64,000 nt of DNA from CAYSCW01 sp964429795 (lineage in GTDB: Bacteria > Acidobacteriota > Aminicenantia > Aminicenantales > Aminicenantaceae), in the NCBI GenBank assembly GCA_964429795.1, contig CAYSCW010000004.1, forward strand, positions 1 to 64,000. Reading direction: 5' to 3'. The notes beneath the pieces were generated by a model. The model saw only the letters and a list, made by a program, of their open reading frames with translations. It was not told the DNA's origin and did not search any database. The first letter of the stretch is position 1. Every line of letters starts with the position of its first letter. Shown here in pieces: positions 43,582-52,302 of the stretch. The position numbers and the translations under genes are program-made.

Positions 43582-44433
43582 GTGGTTATGAAGAAAACGA
43601 ATAGTCTAGACGACCTAAGAGTCATCGACTTTCATGTTCACATCGGACGCAAAGAACACTGGCATGAATGGATTCATACCTACCAGAAAGAAGTTCGCTC
43701 CGAGTACTATGAAAAATATGAACAGATGATCGATCCTCAAAAATTTGCCCTTTATCTTAAAGAGCATAACATCGAAAAGGCGGTCATCCTTCCTGAGATA
43801 AGCCCCATCACAACAGGAATAGTTTCCAATGAGTACGTGCTGGAATTCTGTCAAGGTGAAGATATCTTCGTCCCCTTCTGTACGGTCAATCCCTCTCTGG
43901 TCAGTCATCCTGCCAAGGAAATCAAGAAATTCATCGAGATGGGAGCAAAGGGGATAAAACTCTATCCCTCCTACAATCATTTCTACCCCAACGAAAGCTC
44001 TCTCTATCCCGTTTATGCCCTGGCTGAAGAATATGGGCTCCCCGTCCTGATTCATACAGGTTCTTCAGTTTTTAAGGGGGCGAAAATCAAATACGCTGAT
44101 CCTCTTCATCTTGATGATGTGGCTGCGGATTTTCCCGAGCTGAAACTCCTCATGGCCCATAGCGGCAGGGGGCTCTGGTATGATAAGGCGTTTTTTCTCT
44201 CCCGTATTCACGAGAATTTATATCTTGAAATCTCAGGACTTCCCCCAAAAAATTTCCTTAACTATTTTCCAGACATGGAGAAAAATATCGACAAATTCGT
44301 CTATGGATCTGATTGGCCTGGGATCGAAAGAATCGATAGCAATGTGGAAGCGATAAAGGAACTTCCTCTGGCAGAAGATTCAATAAGGAAGATTCTTTAC
44401 GACAATGCAGCAAGGATACTCAATTTGAGCTAA
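43582..44433 (+). CDS. Amidohydrolase-2 family TIM-barrel protein
   Basis: 283 residues. 'VIDFHVHIGRKEHW' supplies the first metal His pair (H-x-H), 'PVLIHTGSS' the next His, 'LKLLMAHSGRG' another His, and 'FVYGSDWPG' the final Asp: the full ligand set of the amidohydrolase-2/ACMSD-like family. These enzymes hydrolyse amides or decarboxylate aromatic acids (e.g. gamma-resorcylate-type). Start is GTG at 43582 or ATG at 43588; there is no Shine-Dalgarno, but a perfect TATAAT lies at 43568-43573, so a leaderless transcript is possible. Its place between a Mo hydroxylase and the benzoyl-CoA island makes an aromatic-acid decarboxylase worth considering. Confidence 0.75.
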   Translation: MVMKKTNSLDDLRVIDFHVHIGRKEHWHEWIHTYQKEVRSEYYEKYEQMIDPQKFALYLKEHNIEKAVILPEISPITTGIVSNEYVLEFCQGEDIFVPFCTVNPSLVSHPAKEIKKFIEMGAKGIKLYPSYNHFYPNESSLYPVYALAEEYGLPVLIHTGSSVFKGAKIKYADPLHLDDVAADFPELKLLMAHSGRGLWYDKAFFLSRIHENLYLEISGLPPKNFLNYFPDMEKNIDKFVYGSDWPGIERIDSNVEAIKELPLAEDSIRKILYDNAARILNLS

Positions 44434-44434
44434 C

Positions 44435-44608
44435 ATGGAAACATACTTAACCGTCAATTTGGCCATTGCCGCTTATCTCATCGGTTCCATCTCCTTCAGT
44501 TATATCCTTGCCAAAAAAGCTGCAGGAATAGACATTCGAAAGGTGGATTCAAAAAGATTTATAGATTTAACATATGCCTTTATTCATTCAGTTTTCTTAA
44601 ACACATAG
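44435..44608 (+). pseudogene. plsY: PlsY (glycerol-3-phosphate acyltransferase) N-terminal fragment
   Basis: An ATG at 44435, one base after the amidohydrolase stop, opens a 57-residue frame. Residues 10-38 include 'AAYLIGSISFSYILAKKAAG' and 'IDIRKVDS', a good match to the first helix and following loop of PlsY (consensus 'AYLIGSIP...', 'G-x-D-I-R-x-x-G-S'). After residue 39 the match ends, where the catalytic Ser/Gly loop would start. The rest overlaps the end of the DUF35 gene. It is a remnant and the break point is near 44551. Confidence 0.65.
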
Positions 44609-45021
44609 TTCAGTTGTCCATCGGGAAGCCTGTTAACCACGGTCTCCATATCCATGCCCAGCTTGATCTCCTCTTCTGGAACATCGCTTGAAATCCTCCC
44701 GAAAACCTTATACTCTCCATAATCCAGAACAGCTATGCTGTATGGCAGATCCTGCTCAAACCCGACAGGAGCATACTTGAGTTGGCTGTAGGAGATGAGC
44801 CTACCCTTACCTGCGACCTCAAACCATTCTACCTCACTGGAAAAACACTTGTAGCAATCAGCTCTGGGCGGGAAGAAAACCTGGCCACATTCTTTGCAGC
44901 GGGTCCCCATGACTTTACCCTGTTCCAGGTAGTTTATAAAATCATTCACTCTAGTAACAGAAGTGAAGCTCACCGTTCCAAATTTTTTAAACCGGTCATC
45001 GATCTCTTTCTTCTGACTCAT
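44584..45021 (-). CDS. DUF35 OB-fold protein, thiolase partner
   Basis: 145 residues: a rubredoxin-like zinc ribbon (Cys42, Cys45, Cys56, Cys59 in 'RCKECGQVFFPPRADCYKC') followed by an OB fold ('GRLISYSQLKYAPVGF', 'YKVFGRISSDVPEEEI'). This family is nearly always encoded next to a degenerate or SCP2-type thiolase and binds it, as BbsA does with the thiolase BbsB and as the archaeal HMG-CoA synthase/thiolase linker does. It starts 3 bases after the thiolase stop and is the last gene of the nine-gene operon. Confidence 0.9.
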   Translation of the reverse strand: MSQKKEIDDRFKKFGTVSFTSVTRVNDFINYLEQGKVMGTRCKECGQVFFPPRADCYKCFSSEVEWFEVAGKGRLISYSQLKYAPVGFEQDLPYSIAVLDYGEYKVFGRISSDVPEEEIKLGMDMETVVNRLPDGQLNYVFKKTE

Positions 45022-45024
45022 CCT

Positions 45025-46191
45025 TTACCTCCCCAGAATTGTGACGTTTCCATAAAGGCCCACTCCGCCGATGTTGTGGACAAGTCCAATCTCTGGCTCT
45101 TTAACCTGCATCTCCCCGGCTTCGCCTCTGAGCTCGAGAACGATGGTCCTGATCTGCGACCCGCCGGTAGCCCCTATGGGATGCCCCTTGGAAAGCAAAC
45201 CTCCATCCACATTGACCGGAATGCGCCCCTCTTTGTAAGTCTCTTTACTCTTTATCAGTTCCTTTCCCTCTCCCGGCTTGGCAAAGCCTAAGTCTTCATA
45301 GGCCAGTATTTCTGATATGGTGAAGCAGTCGTGAACCTCTGCCACATCGATATCCTGAGGCACGACTCCAGCCATCCTGTAGGCCTGTTCAGCAGCCTGT
45401 CGGGCTACGGTCAAACCTGTGAACAGATCCCTGCCTGCCATGTTGACACTGGCTGAGGCAGCTCCTAATCCTAGAATCCAAACCGGCCTCTGGGAAAACG
45501 TCTCAGCCCTCTCTTCGCTGGCAACAATCAGACAGGAACTTCCATCGGCGTTGGCACAACAGTCCCCTACTCGAAGGGGGCTGGAAACCGGGCCAGACAT
45601 GAAATGCTCGGGATCAGAAAACATCTCCACAGTCACCGGCTTTCGGAATAAGGCTTTTGGATTGACCTGTCCATAAGTGGCTGACTTCACCCTGACCAAA
45701 GCCAGGTCTTCCAGCATGGTTCCATATTTTTCCATATGAGCCTTGGCAAACATGGCATAATAGGCAGGCATCATGGTTCCGAATGGACTCTCCCACTGGA
45801 TATCCGCACCTCGGCCCATTCTTTCTTGGGATTCTGCAGAGGAAATCTCCGACATCTTCTGGAATCCCAGAACAGCCACCACATCGTGAAGGCCGGACTT
45901 AATCAAAGAATAGGCCATTCTCAATCCCATACTTGTCGAGGAGCATAAGCTTTCTAAATAGCAGGTGGGTTGAGGAATGAGCCCAAGGTACTCGGCAAAG
46001 ACGCCCGATGGAGAGCGCTGCTTGTCGTACTCAGGAGCAGAGCAGATGATAGAGGCATCGATATCCTGTGCAGAAATCTGGGCATCCTCCATGGCTTCTT
46101 TGAAGCCTTCAAAAGCCAGCTCTCTGATCGAACCGGGGTAACCCCGTACAAAAGCACTCTGTCCGACTCCGATAATTCCGACTTTTCCCAT
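45025..46191 (-). CDS. SCP2-type thiolase
   Basis: 388 residues from ATG at 46191 (GGAGG upstream). Catalytic Cys83 in 'YLESLCSSTSMGLRM', His in 'EVHDCFTISE' and the C-terminal 'GHPIGATGGSQIRT' loop are present. The C-terminal Cys-containing C-G-G loop of classical thiolases is not seen, as is usual in this group. With DUF35 it would cleave a 3-oxoacyl-CoA. In the benzoyl-CoA route the substrate would be 3-oxopimelyl-CoA, giving glutaryl-CoA and acetyl-CoA; a BbsAB-like benzoylsuccinyl-CoA role is the main alternative. Confidence 0.85.
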   Translation of the reverse strand: MGKVGIIGVGQSAFVRGYPGSIRELAFEGFKEAMEDAQISAQDIDASIICSAPEYDKQRSPSGVFAEYLGLIPQPTCYLESLCSSTSMGLRMAYSLIKSGLHDVVAVLGFQKMSEISSAESQERMGRGADIQWESPFGTMMPAYYAMFAKAHMEKYGTMLEDLALVRVKSATYGQVNPKALFRKPVTVEMFSDPEHFMSGPVSSPLRVGDCCANADGSSCLIVASEERAETFSQRPVWILGLGAASASVNMAGRDLFTGLTVARQAAEQAYRMAGVVPQDIDVAEVHDCFTISEILAYEDLGFAKPGEGKELIKSKETYKEGRIPVNVDGGLLSKGHPIGATGGSQIRTIVLELRGEAGEMQVKEPEIGLVHNIGGVGLYGNVTILGR

Positions 46192-46247
46192 GAAACACCT
46201 CCATTCAATCAAGGATGAGGGCTGTCCGGGGAACAATCCCTATAGTT

Positions 46248-46991
46248 TCAAATGTACTGGCCGCCGTCAACCTTGATGACCTCCCCTGTGATATGAAGGG
46301 CCTTATCACTGCACAGAAAAGTCACCAGATAAGCCACATCCTCTGGTTTTCCAAGAGATTTGAAGACAGTTTCGGAGATTGACTGCTCCTTGTATTCCTC
46401 AGGCATGTTTTTTATCATCTCCGTCTCGATTAAACCCGGTGCCACTGCATTGACGTTCACTTTGAATTTTCCCATCTCCCTAGCTACGGTCTTGCTCAGC
46501 CCGATGATGCCGGCCTTAGCCGCCGCATAATTCGCCTGTCCAAATTTCCCTCTTAAGGCATTTATGGATGTGACATTAACGATTTTTCCGGATTCCTGCT
46601 CTTTAAAAACCGGTGTCACGGCTCTGATAAAATTGAAAGCACCCTTCAGGTCCACATTGATCACAGTATCCCACTGTTCCTCGGTCATCTTCCAGACTAC
46701 TCCATCCCAGTTCATTCCAGCGTTGTTGACCAGAATATCCAGGCGGCCAAATTCATCCATAACACTATTCACGAGTTTCTGAACCGCTTCAAAATCAGAG
46801 ATATCGATCTTATATGCTTGTGCTCGACGGCCCATTGTTTTGATCTTATCGACAATGGCCTTGGCTTCCTCCTCATGCCTGCGAAAGGTTAAAGCCACAT
46901 CTGCTCCATTGTGGGCCAGGTCTAAAGATATGGCGGTGCCAATTCCCAGGCTTCCTCCGGTGACAAGGGCAACTTTTCCTTCCAAACCCAT
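46248..46991 (-). CDS. Short-chain dehydrogenase (FabG/PhaB-like)
   Basis: 247 residues from ATG at 46991, selected for its GAGGAGG site; the frame extends 34 codons further upstream without one. 'ALVTGGSLGIGTAISL' binds NAD(P); 'NNAGMNWDG' and the catalytic Ser ('VNVTSINAL'), Tyr-x3-Lys ('NYAAAKAG') are all there. It interconverts 3-hydroxyacyl- and 3-oxoacyl-CoA. Between the thiolase and the HAD/ECH fusion it could oxidise 3-hydroxypimelyl-CoA or a related intermediate, in parallel with the fusion's own dehydrogenase. Confidence 0.88.
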   Translation of the reverse strand: MGLEGKVALVTGGSLGIGTAISLDLAHNGADVALTFRRHEEEAKAIVDKIKTMGRRAQAYKIDISDFEAVQKLVNSVMDEFGRLDILVNNAGMNWDGVVWKMTEEQWDTVINVDLKGAFNFIRAVTPVFKEQESGKIVNVTSINALRGKFGQANYAAAKAGIIGLSKTVAREMGKFKVNVNAVAPGLIETEMIKNMPEEYKEQSISETVFKSLGKPEDVAYLVTFLCSDKALHITGEVIKVDGGQYI

Positions 46992-47111
46992 TTCAGTCCT
47001 CCTCTTTAATTTACTGTTTTTTCCCTTACAGCGAAAATCATTATGAACAGCCCGTTCGGGGAACAGACCTTGCAAAAACCTCTTTTCTATCAAAAAAAAT
47101 GAAACTTACTC

Positions 47112-49460
47112 TCAAAGAGGATATCTCCGGTTAAATTCGGGAACTCTCCTCTCCATAAGTGCGGTCAAGCCTTCCAAGGCATCAGGATGCTGGAAAGTTA
47201 ACACCAGATGATTCTCCAGCTCCCACCGAGCTCTCTCATCCAGGGATTTGCCTTTGAGAAAATCATCAAACCCCTTACTGATGAGACAGTTGGCGATGTA
47301 AACAGCATGCGGGGAGTTGTTGGCTATTCGCCTGGTGATTCTCTGGACATAAGCCTTGCTCTCCTCCGATAGGAAATCTTCTGCTTGGCCTCGTCCGTAA
47401 GCATAGAGAGCAGGGATGAGATCGCTTTTAAGGAAGAGCGCCTTCATCCAGCGCAGTTCTTCCCTCTCCTCGAAGGTGAGCTCAGAAGACAGCTCTTGGA
47501 TAGCCAAAGAGGCGAGCTGTTCTTCAGTTAAAGGCTTTCCGCCATTATCGATGATGGCTTGGGCCAGTTTATCTGCCACCTCGTCCCTTCGTCTTGCCTG
47601 AACCACAAAATCCACCAATCCCAGATATTTGAGGAGTCTGGGTGAGGAGGTGGTGGTTCCCCCTGACAGAATATAATAGCGGCTTAAGGCCACTGCCATC
47701 TCCGCATCCTTTGTAACCTCATAAATAAGCTGGGGAAGAGTCAAAGTCCCTCTCAGTCCGGGGTAGATTCCCAGCCGGGTTTCAGGGAAGGAATAGGAAG
47801 TACGTTCTGTAGTAATCACTATGGTATCCGGATCCAAAGCAAAGGCAAGGGCTACCTCCACTCCACCACCGAAGGCGGCTCCATCCACGATGGCGATCTT
47901 TGGTTTACCGCCACCGGTCATACGGTGGAAAATCACATCCTGCCACATGGCTGTATCATCCCTGATCCCCTGAAAATTGCCCTCCTTTATTTTCCTTATG
48001 AAATCGGGAACGTTGGCTCCAGCGATGAAAGTCTTTATAGGGGCAGAATCGAAGATGATGACACTAACCTTCTCATCTTCATTTGCTTTGCTGAAGGCAG
48101 ATTTGAGACTCTCGATGACTTGATTATCCAAGGCGTTGGCTGCTCTGGGATTGGAGATCATGATGCGGGCCACCTTGCCCCTTTTTTCCAGGGATAAAAC
48201 CACAGGCTCCAGCTTGAGAGGCCAGGGTTCATTCTTTTGAGCCTGAGAGATGAGAAGCTGTGGAATAGGGAAATTGATTTCTTTTCTATGAGAAAGCTCC
48301 ATTCTTTCGGTCACGATGCGCAGAGCCTCCTGGATTCCCATCTTGTTCATCAGCACAAAAGGCCCTTCTCTCCACAGAAAAGCATTCTGGCATAATTTAT
48401 CCACCTCATCCATCTCGATGACTCCTGCCTCCACAACCTCTGTGGCCGTCATGAAGGCAACAGCCAAGAATCTGCGCTTGAGGATATCCTCCACCATGGC
48501 ATCTACGGCTGCCTTCTTCACATCTTCATCAGAGATCCATCTCACCGTGGATTTATCCTCAGCCTTTTGGTATATCTCCAATAATTTTTTATAACTCTCT
48601 GGGGGAGTAAAAAAGTTTTGATAGACCTTAAACAGAGGATCCTCTGGATTTGAAGAGTCGGAAAAGGAGCGCATGGTATAGATTCCCAGAGGAATTCCTG
48701 TTGTATCCATCAATCCCAGAAAACCCACCGGCATGTTGAAGGCCTTTTTGCCTGCGGCTTCTATAGCGGGAATGTCGAAACCTTCATCGATCATTCTGGC
48801 CGCTTCAAGGAGAAGGGAGACGAAGATGACGTCTGCAGCGCCGCCCTTGCGGCTGGAGAGTATGGGGGTGGCCATTTTCCCAGCCAGTTTCATATATTTC
48901 GCTGCCGCCTCGATGCTCTCCTTTGAGGCCTTTTCCGAGCCAGCGTATTCCCCGGCGCGGTTCTTATGGGGAAGATAAAAATAATGCATCCAGACAACCT
49001 TATCCGGTCTGCCAGTCTCTCGGGCCAGGATGTTTATATCTAAAGATGATGTGTTGGTGGCTAAAACCACATGCGGCGCGCAGAGTTTATCCAGAATCCT
49101 GAAGATTTTCTTTTTGATCTCGATATTCTCGGTTGCAGTTTCGATGGCAAGCTTGAGGGTTTTCCCTTTACAGGCTTCCTCGTAGCTGGTTGTAGCCAGC
49201 ATCCGGCTTCTGATCTCTTCTGCTTGAGAATCTGAGAAAATCCCCGTTTTTCGTGCCGCTGCCAGTTCACTCTCTACAGTCTGAAAAGCCTGCCAGATAA
49301 TCTCTTCACTCACATCGATAAACCCGACATTGAATCCACTCTGGGCATAGGCTTGAACGATGCTGGCTCCCATGGCTCCTGCCCCTACAACCAGAATTTC
49401 CACATCATCCCAGGTTATCTCTTTGCTCATCTTTTTATCCTGTTTTTCCTTCCTTCCCAT
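47112..49460 (-). CDS. 3-hydroxyacyl-CoA dehydrogenase / enoyl-CoA hydratase fusion
   Basis: 782 residues in the order dehydrogenase then hydratase, the reverse of FadB and the same as FadN-like proteins. NAD loop 'ILVVGAGAMGASIVQAYAQS' (23-42), a HAD C-terminal domain at about 195-400, and crotonase domain from about 425 ('NPRAANALDNQ', oxyanion loop 'GAAFGGGVEVALAF'). One protein can hydrate an enoyl-CoA and oxidise the resulting 3-hydroxyacyl-CoA. In this operon it fits 3-hydroxypimelyl-CoA oxidation and, after glutaryl-CoA decarboxylation, crotonyl-CoA use. The start could also be ATG at 49430. Confidence 0.88.
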   Translation of the reverse strand: MGRKEKQDKKMSKEITWDDVEILVVGAGAMGASIVQAYAQSGFNVGFIDVSEEIIWQAFQTVESELAAARKTGIFSDSQAEEIRSRMLATTSYEEACKGKTLKLAIETATENIEIKKKIFRILDKLCAPHVVLATNTSSLDINILARETGRPDKVVWMHYFYLPHKNRAGEYAGSEKASKESIEAAAKYMKLAGKMATPILSSRKGGAADVIFVSLLLEAARMIDEGFDIPAIEAAGKKAFNMPVGFLGLMDTTGIPLGIYTMRSFSDSSNPEDPLFKVYQNFFTPPESYKKLLEIYQKAEDKSTVRWISDEDVKKAAVDAMVEDILKRRFLAVAFMTATEVVEAGVIEMDEVDKLCQNAFLWREGPFVLMNKMGIQEALRIVTERMELSHRKEINFPIPQLLISQAQKNEPWPLKLEPVVLSLEKRGKVARIMISNPRAANALDNQVIESLKSAFSKANEDEKVSVIIFDSAPIKTFIAGANVPDFIRKIKEGNFQGIRDDTAMWQDVIFHRMTGGGKPKIAIVDGAAFGGGVEVALAFALDPDTIVITTERTSYSFPETRLGIYPGLRGTLTLPQLIYEVTKDAEMAVALSRYYILSGGTTTSSPRLLKYLGLVDFVVQARRRDEVADKLAQAIIDNGGKPLTEEQLASLAIQELSSELTFEEREELRWMKALFLKSDLIPALYAYGRGQAEDFLSEESKAYVQRITRRIANNSPHAVYIANCLISKGFDDFLKGKSLDERARWELENHLVLTFQHPDALEGLTALMERRVPEFNRRYPL

Positions 49461-49615
49461 CAGTCAATTCTCCCCAATCTTCTGTCTTTGATGATGTTAT
49501 CTCTTTAGAAAAAGGGAAAAGGGACAGGCAACTTTTCTATAAGATAAAGAATCCCGATGCGGCACGGCCCTTTCTTAAGAAAGCCGTCTGTCCCCATTTT
49601 ATCTTTCTTATTCCT

Positions 49616-50746
49616 TTATTCTTTAGGCTTGGCGAGAACGGCTTCCATGAAGGCTTCATCGACGGATTTTCCTTGAGCAATCAGTTGTCTGTATTTGATG
49701 AAATCGATCACATCTTGGCCGGTTATCTTTTTGGTGTTGAAAGCATGGAAGCCCATGAACGCTTCTGTGGCCATGTTGACGGCCAGCCAATGACGGTTGT
49801 AATTTTTGGCCATATCCCAGAAAAATTTCTTCTTGGTCCTGACACTGTCGATGGATTTCATCAAGCATCCAGGAAAGAGGTTGGTGAATTTCCAGATCAC
49901 CTGGCGGACTGCTTTGTCCAACAGCTCAAAATCGATGTTAGCTGTCTTGAGAAATTCCCGTGCTTTCTTTCCCTCTTCTCCTTTGACGAACTCCCCATAG
50001 ACGATTTCTCCATCTTCCACATATCTATCTGTGATGACAGCGGGATTCCGGATGAATTTTCCATCCTGTTTGATGGCCGGAACGGCCTGACTGATGAGGC
50101 CGAGCCTCTTCATCTTGTAAGCACTCCACATCTCGCAGGAAACACAATTCCAGATGGCATCTTCGATGCTCAAAAACCAGGGAAGAAAATCAGAGGATCC
50201 TCCATCCGGGGCGGAGCCATGGCGGGGACCTGCTTGGCCAAAGATAGCTGTGTCTGCTGCTAAGGCGATATCACAGGCCATGCCGATCTCCTGGCCGCCA
50301 GCGATTCTCATTCCGTTCACCCGGCAGATGGTCGGCTTCTTGCACATCAGAATGGAGTCAACCATAAGGTTGAAAAGGTCCATGTATTCGCCGTATTCAT
50401 TAGGCCTTCCCGCATAATATTCGGCATATTCTTTGGTGTTGCCGCCTGTACAGAAGGCTCTCTCCCCCACAGCTGTAAAGATAACAGCAACCACACTCCG
50501 ATCTAAGGAAGCGTTCTGAAATCCAGCGATCACCCCTTTGACCATTTTCGTGGTGTAGGAGTTGTACTGGGCAGGATTGTTAAGCATCACCCAGGCTGTG
50601 TAAAGACCATCTGCCTCATTCCCTGAAGGATCGGTGATCGGTCTCTTCTCATACATGGTGCAGGGAGGTTCTTCACCCCAATATTCTTTTCCAAACAGAG
50701 AATGGTCTTTGATCTCGTTATCCCTTGGAAGCCAATCTAAACCCAT
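49616..50746 (-). CDS. oah: 6-oxocyclohex-1-ene-1-carbonyl-CoA hydrolase
   Basis: 376 residues, the exact size of the ring-opening hydrolase of anaerobic benzoyl-CoA degradation (Oah/BamA). The start 'DHSLFGKEYWGEEPPCTMYE' (15-34), 'AFCTGGNTKEYAEYYAGRPN' (97-116), 'INGM/VNGMRIAGGQEIGMA' region (143-157) and 'GQAGPRHGSAPDGGSSDF' (170-187) are hallmark stretches of this enzyme, known as a marker for anaerobic aromatic degradation. It adds two waters to 6-oxocyclohex-1-ene-1-carbonyl-CoA, giving 3-hydroxypimelyl-CoA. It is a crotonase-fold cytoplasmic enzyme and is very conserved, so the assignment is firm. Confidence 0.95.
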   Translation of the reverse strand: MGLDWLPRDNEIKDHSLFGKEYWGEEPPCTMYEKRPITDPSGNEADGLYTAWVMLNNPAQYNSYTTKMVKGVIAGFQNASLDRSVVAVIFTAVGERAFCTGGNTKEYAEYYAGRPNEYGEYMDLFNLMVDSILMCKKPTICRVNGMRIAGGQEIGMACDIALAADTAIFGQAGPRHGSAPDGGSSDFLPWFLSIEDAIWNCVSCEMWSAYKMKRLGLISQAVPAIKQDGKFIRNPAVITDRYVEDGEIVYGEFVKGEEGKKAREFLKTANIDFELLDKAVRQVIWKFTNLFPGCLMKSIDSVRTKKKFFWDMAKNYNRHWLAVNMATEAFMGFHAFNTKKITGQDVIDFIKYRQLIAQGKSVDEAFMEAVLAKPKE

Positions 50747-50815
50747 TTTTTCCTCCTTTTAAAAAATAGCGGCGCGTTTTTCTACGCCGAATACTACTTT
50801 TCCCTCTCTGCCGTG

Positions 50816-52231
50816 TCAAGGGAGGGGCGATTTTATTTTTCTTTTATCGATGATGGCGATCAGAAAAAAGGTCAAAAGGCTCGCTATCCAGCAGAGATAT
50901 ATGGGATGGGGAAGGTGTAATTTTTGGAAAAAAGATGCAACTTGAGGAAAAACGAGCCAGGCCGCAAGAGACGCCATAGCCACCAGCAGAGTCCAGAAGG
51001 CATGGGCGCGCCGGCAGATTTTTGGCCAGAAAAGGGTCATCAGGGTCACCAGAGTGTAAGCTGTGGTCAAGGAGAGCCCGATGAGTAAAGTTTTGAGGAT
51101 GCCCGAGACGGAGACAGCCAGAAGATAGGTGAAGATACTGAGAATCAAAACAGATATCCGAGAGATCGCTCTTTCACCTTTTTCTCCAAGGTCAGGAGCG
51201 ACGAACCTCTTGATCAAATCGCCCACCACCAGAGTGGCGCTTCCCAACAGAAGGGCGGATGCGGTGGAAACATCAGCCGCCCACAGCCCGGCCAGCACCA
51301 GCCCCGCCACCACCGGACTCAAGCTTAAAACCGTGCGCGGCAAGGCTTCGGTGGGGATGATTCCCGGGTGGAGGATGGTGGCGGCAAGGCCGATGAGAGC
51401 ACTTATAAAACCCACTGGAAGGATAATCAACCCTCCCAAAATAAATCCTCTGCTCGCAGAGGAAGGGTCTTTGGCCGCAAAACTGATTTGAACCACAGAT
51501 TGGACCGAGAAGGCCATAGTGCACATCACCATAAACCAGGCGATGACGAGCCCCCATCCGATGGCGCTCAAATCAAAGCCAGGATGTTGGGCCGGAATTT
51601 TGGCGACAAACTCTCCCCACCCCCCAATCTTCACAACGGCTATCACCGCTCCCAAAACCACGCCTACATAGATCAGAATCACATTGATGATATTGGTCAG
51701 GCCAGCCGCCCAAAAGCCTCCGATCAGGGTGATTCCTACAAAGACCACTGCAGTGACAAACATCCCTGTCTTAATGTCAAAAATATCGGGCAGTAACGAG
51801 GAGAGGATCGCTCCGCCAGCCACATACTGAAGCGAGGTGATCACAACCTGCAAGACTAGCTGTCCAACCACCCCTATGATTCGACCAGGAATGCTGTAAT
51901 GCCTTTCGAAAAGCTCTGGAAGGGTAGCCACTTCCATCTGCCTGTAGCGCCGGGCAGCAATAAAGCCCACCAGGATGGCTCCTGCAGCCCAGGCCGCATT
52001 GTACCAGCCTGCTGAAAGACCTGTATTATAGGCTCTCTCTGCCACACCCACCGTGGAAGCTCCACCCACGGCCAGACCTGCCAACAGGGGGGCAACCACC
52101 CAGAACGGGAGGCCTCGGCCTGCCAGAAGATAGGCAACCATCCCCCCGCGGCTCAGGCGTCGGGTGGCCCAAGTGATCGCATAGAGGAGAAGGATGTAAA
52201 TACAAACAATGGTGAAAGGAATCCAGTTCAC
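50816..52231 (-). CDS. Sodium:solute symporter (SSS family)
   Basis: 471 residues, about 13 membrane segments. 'YLLAGRGLPFWVVAPLLAG' and 'GGASTVGVAERAYNTGLSAG' (helix 1-2 region) are SSS hallmarks, as is 'RRYRQMEVATLPELFERHY'. SSS proteins import sugars, amino acids or monocarboxylates with sodium. Set inside the nine-gene benzoyl-CoA operon, between the hydrolase and the acyl-CoA synthetase, it is the candidate importer of benzoate or a related aromatic or alicyclic acid. Confidence 0.85.
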   Translation of the reverse strand: MNWIPFTIVCIYILLLYAITWATRRLSRGGMVAYLLAGRGLPFWVVAPLLAGLAVGGASTVGVAERAYNTGLSAGWYNAAWAAGAILVGFIAARRYRQMEVATLPELFERHYSIPGRIIGVVGQLVLQVVITSLQYVAGGAILSSLLPDIFDIKTGMFVTAVVFVGITLIGGFWAAGLTNIINVILIYVGVVLGAVIAVVKIGGWGEFVAKIPAQHPGFDLSAIGWGLVIAWFMVMCTMAFSVQSVVQISFAAKDPSSASRGFILGGLIILPVGFISALIGLAATILHPGIIPTEALPRTVLSLSPVVAGLVLAGLWAADVSTASALLLGSATLVVGDLIKRFVAPDLGEKGERAISRISVLILSIFTYLLAVSVSGILKTLLIGLSLTTAYTLVTLMTLFWPKICRRAHAFWTLLVAMASLAAWLVFPQVASFFQKLHLPHPIYLCWIASLLTFFLIAIIDKRKIKSPLP

Positions 52232-52302
52232 GCTTACCGCTTGTGGCTCATAGATTCGTCAATTCCCTAAAAGGTCTGTTCGGCGAACAGACCCTAAAGA
52301 TC

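Noticed and set aside
44584..46991. A toluene/benzylsuccinate (bbs) operon
   Set aside because: No glycyl-radical synthase, activase of that type, succinyl-CoA transferase or benzylsuccinyl-CoA dehydrogenase is present, and there is one SDR, not two.
49673..50263. A 196-residue open frame antisense to oah
   Set aside because: Shadow of the highly conserved hydrolase; composition follows the opposite strand's codons.
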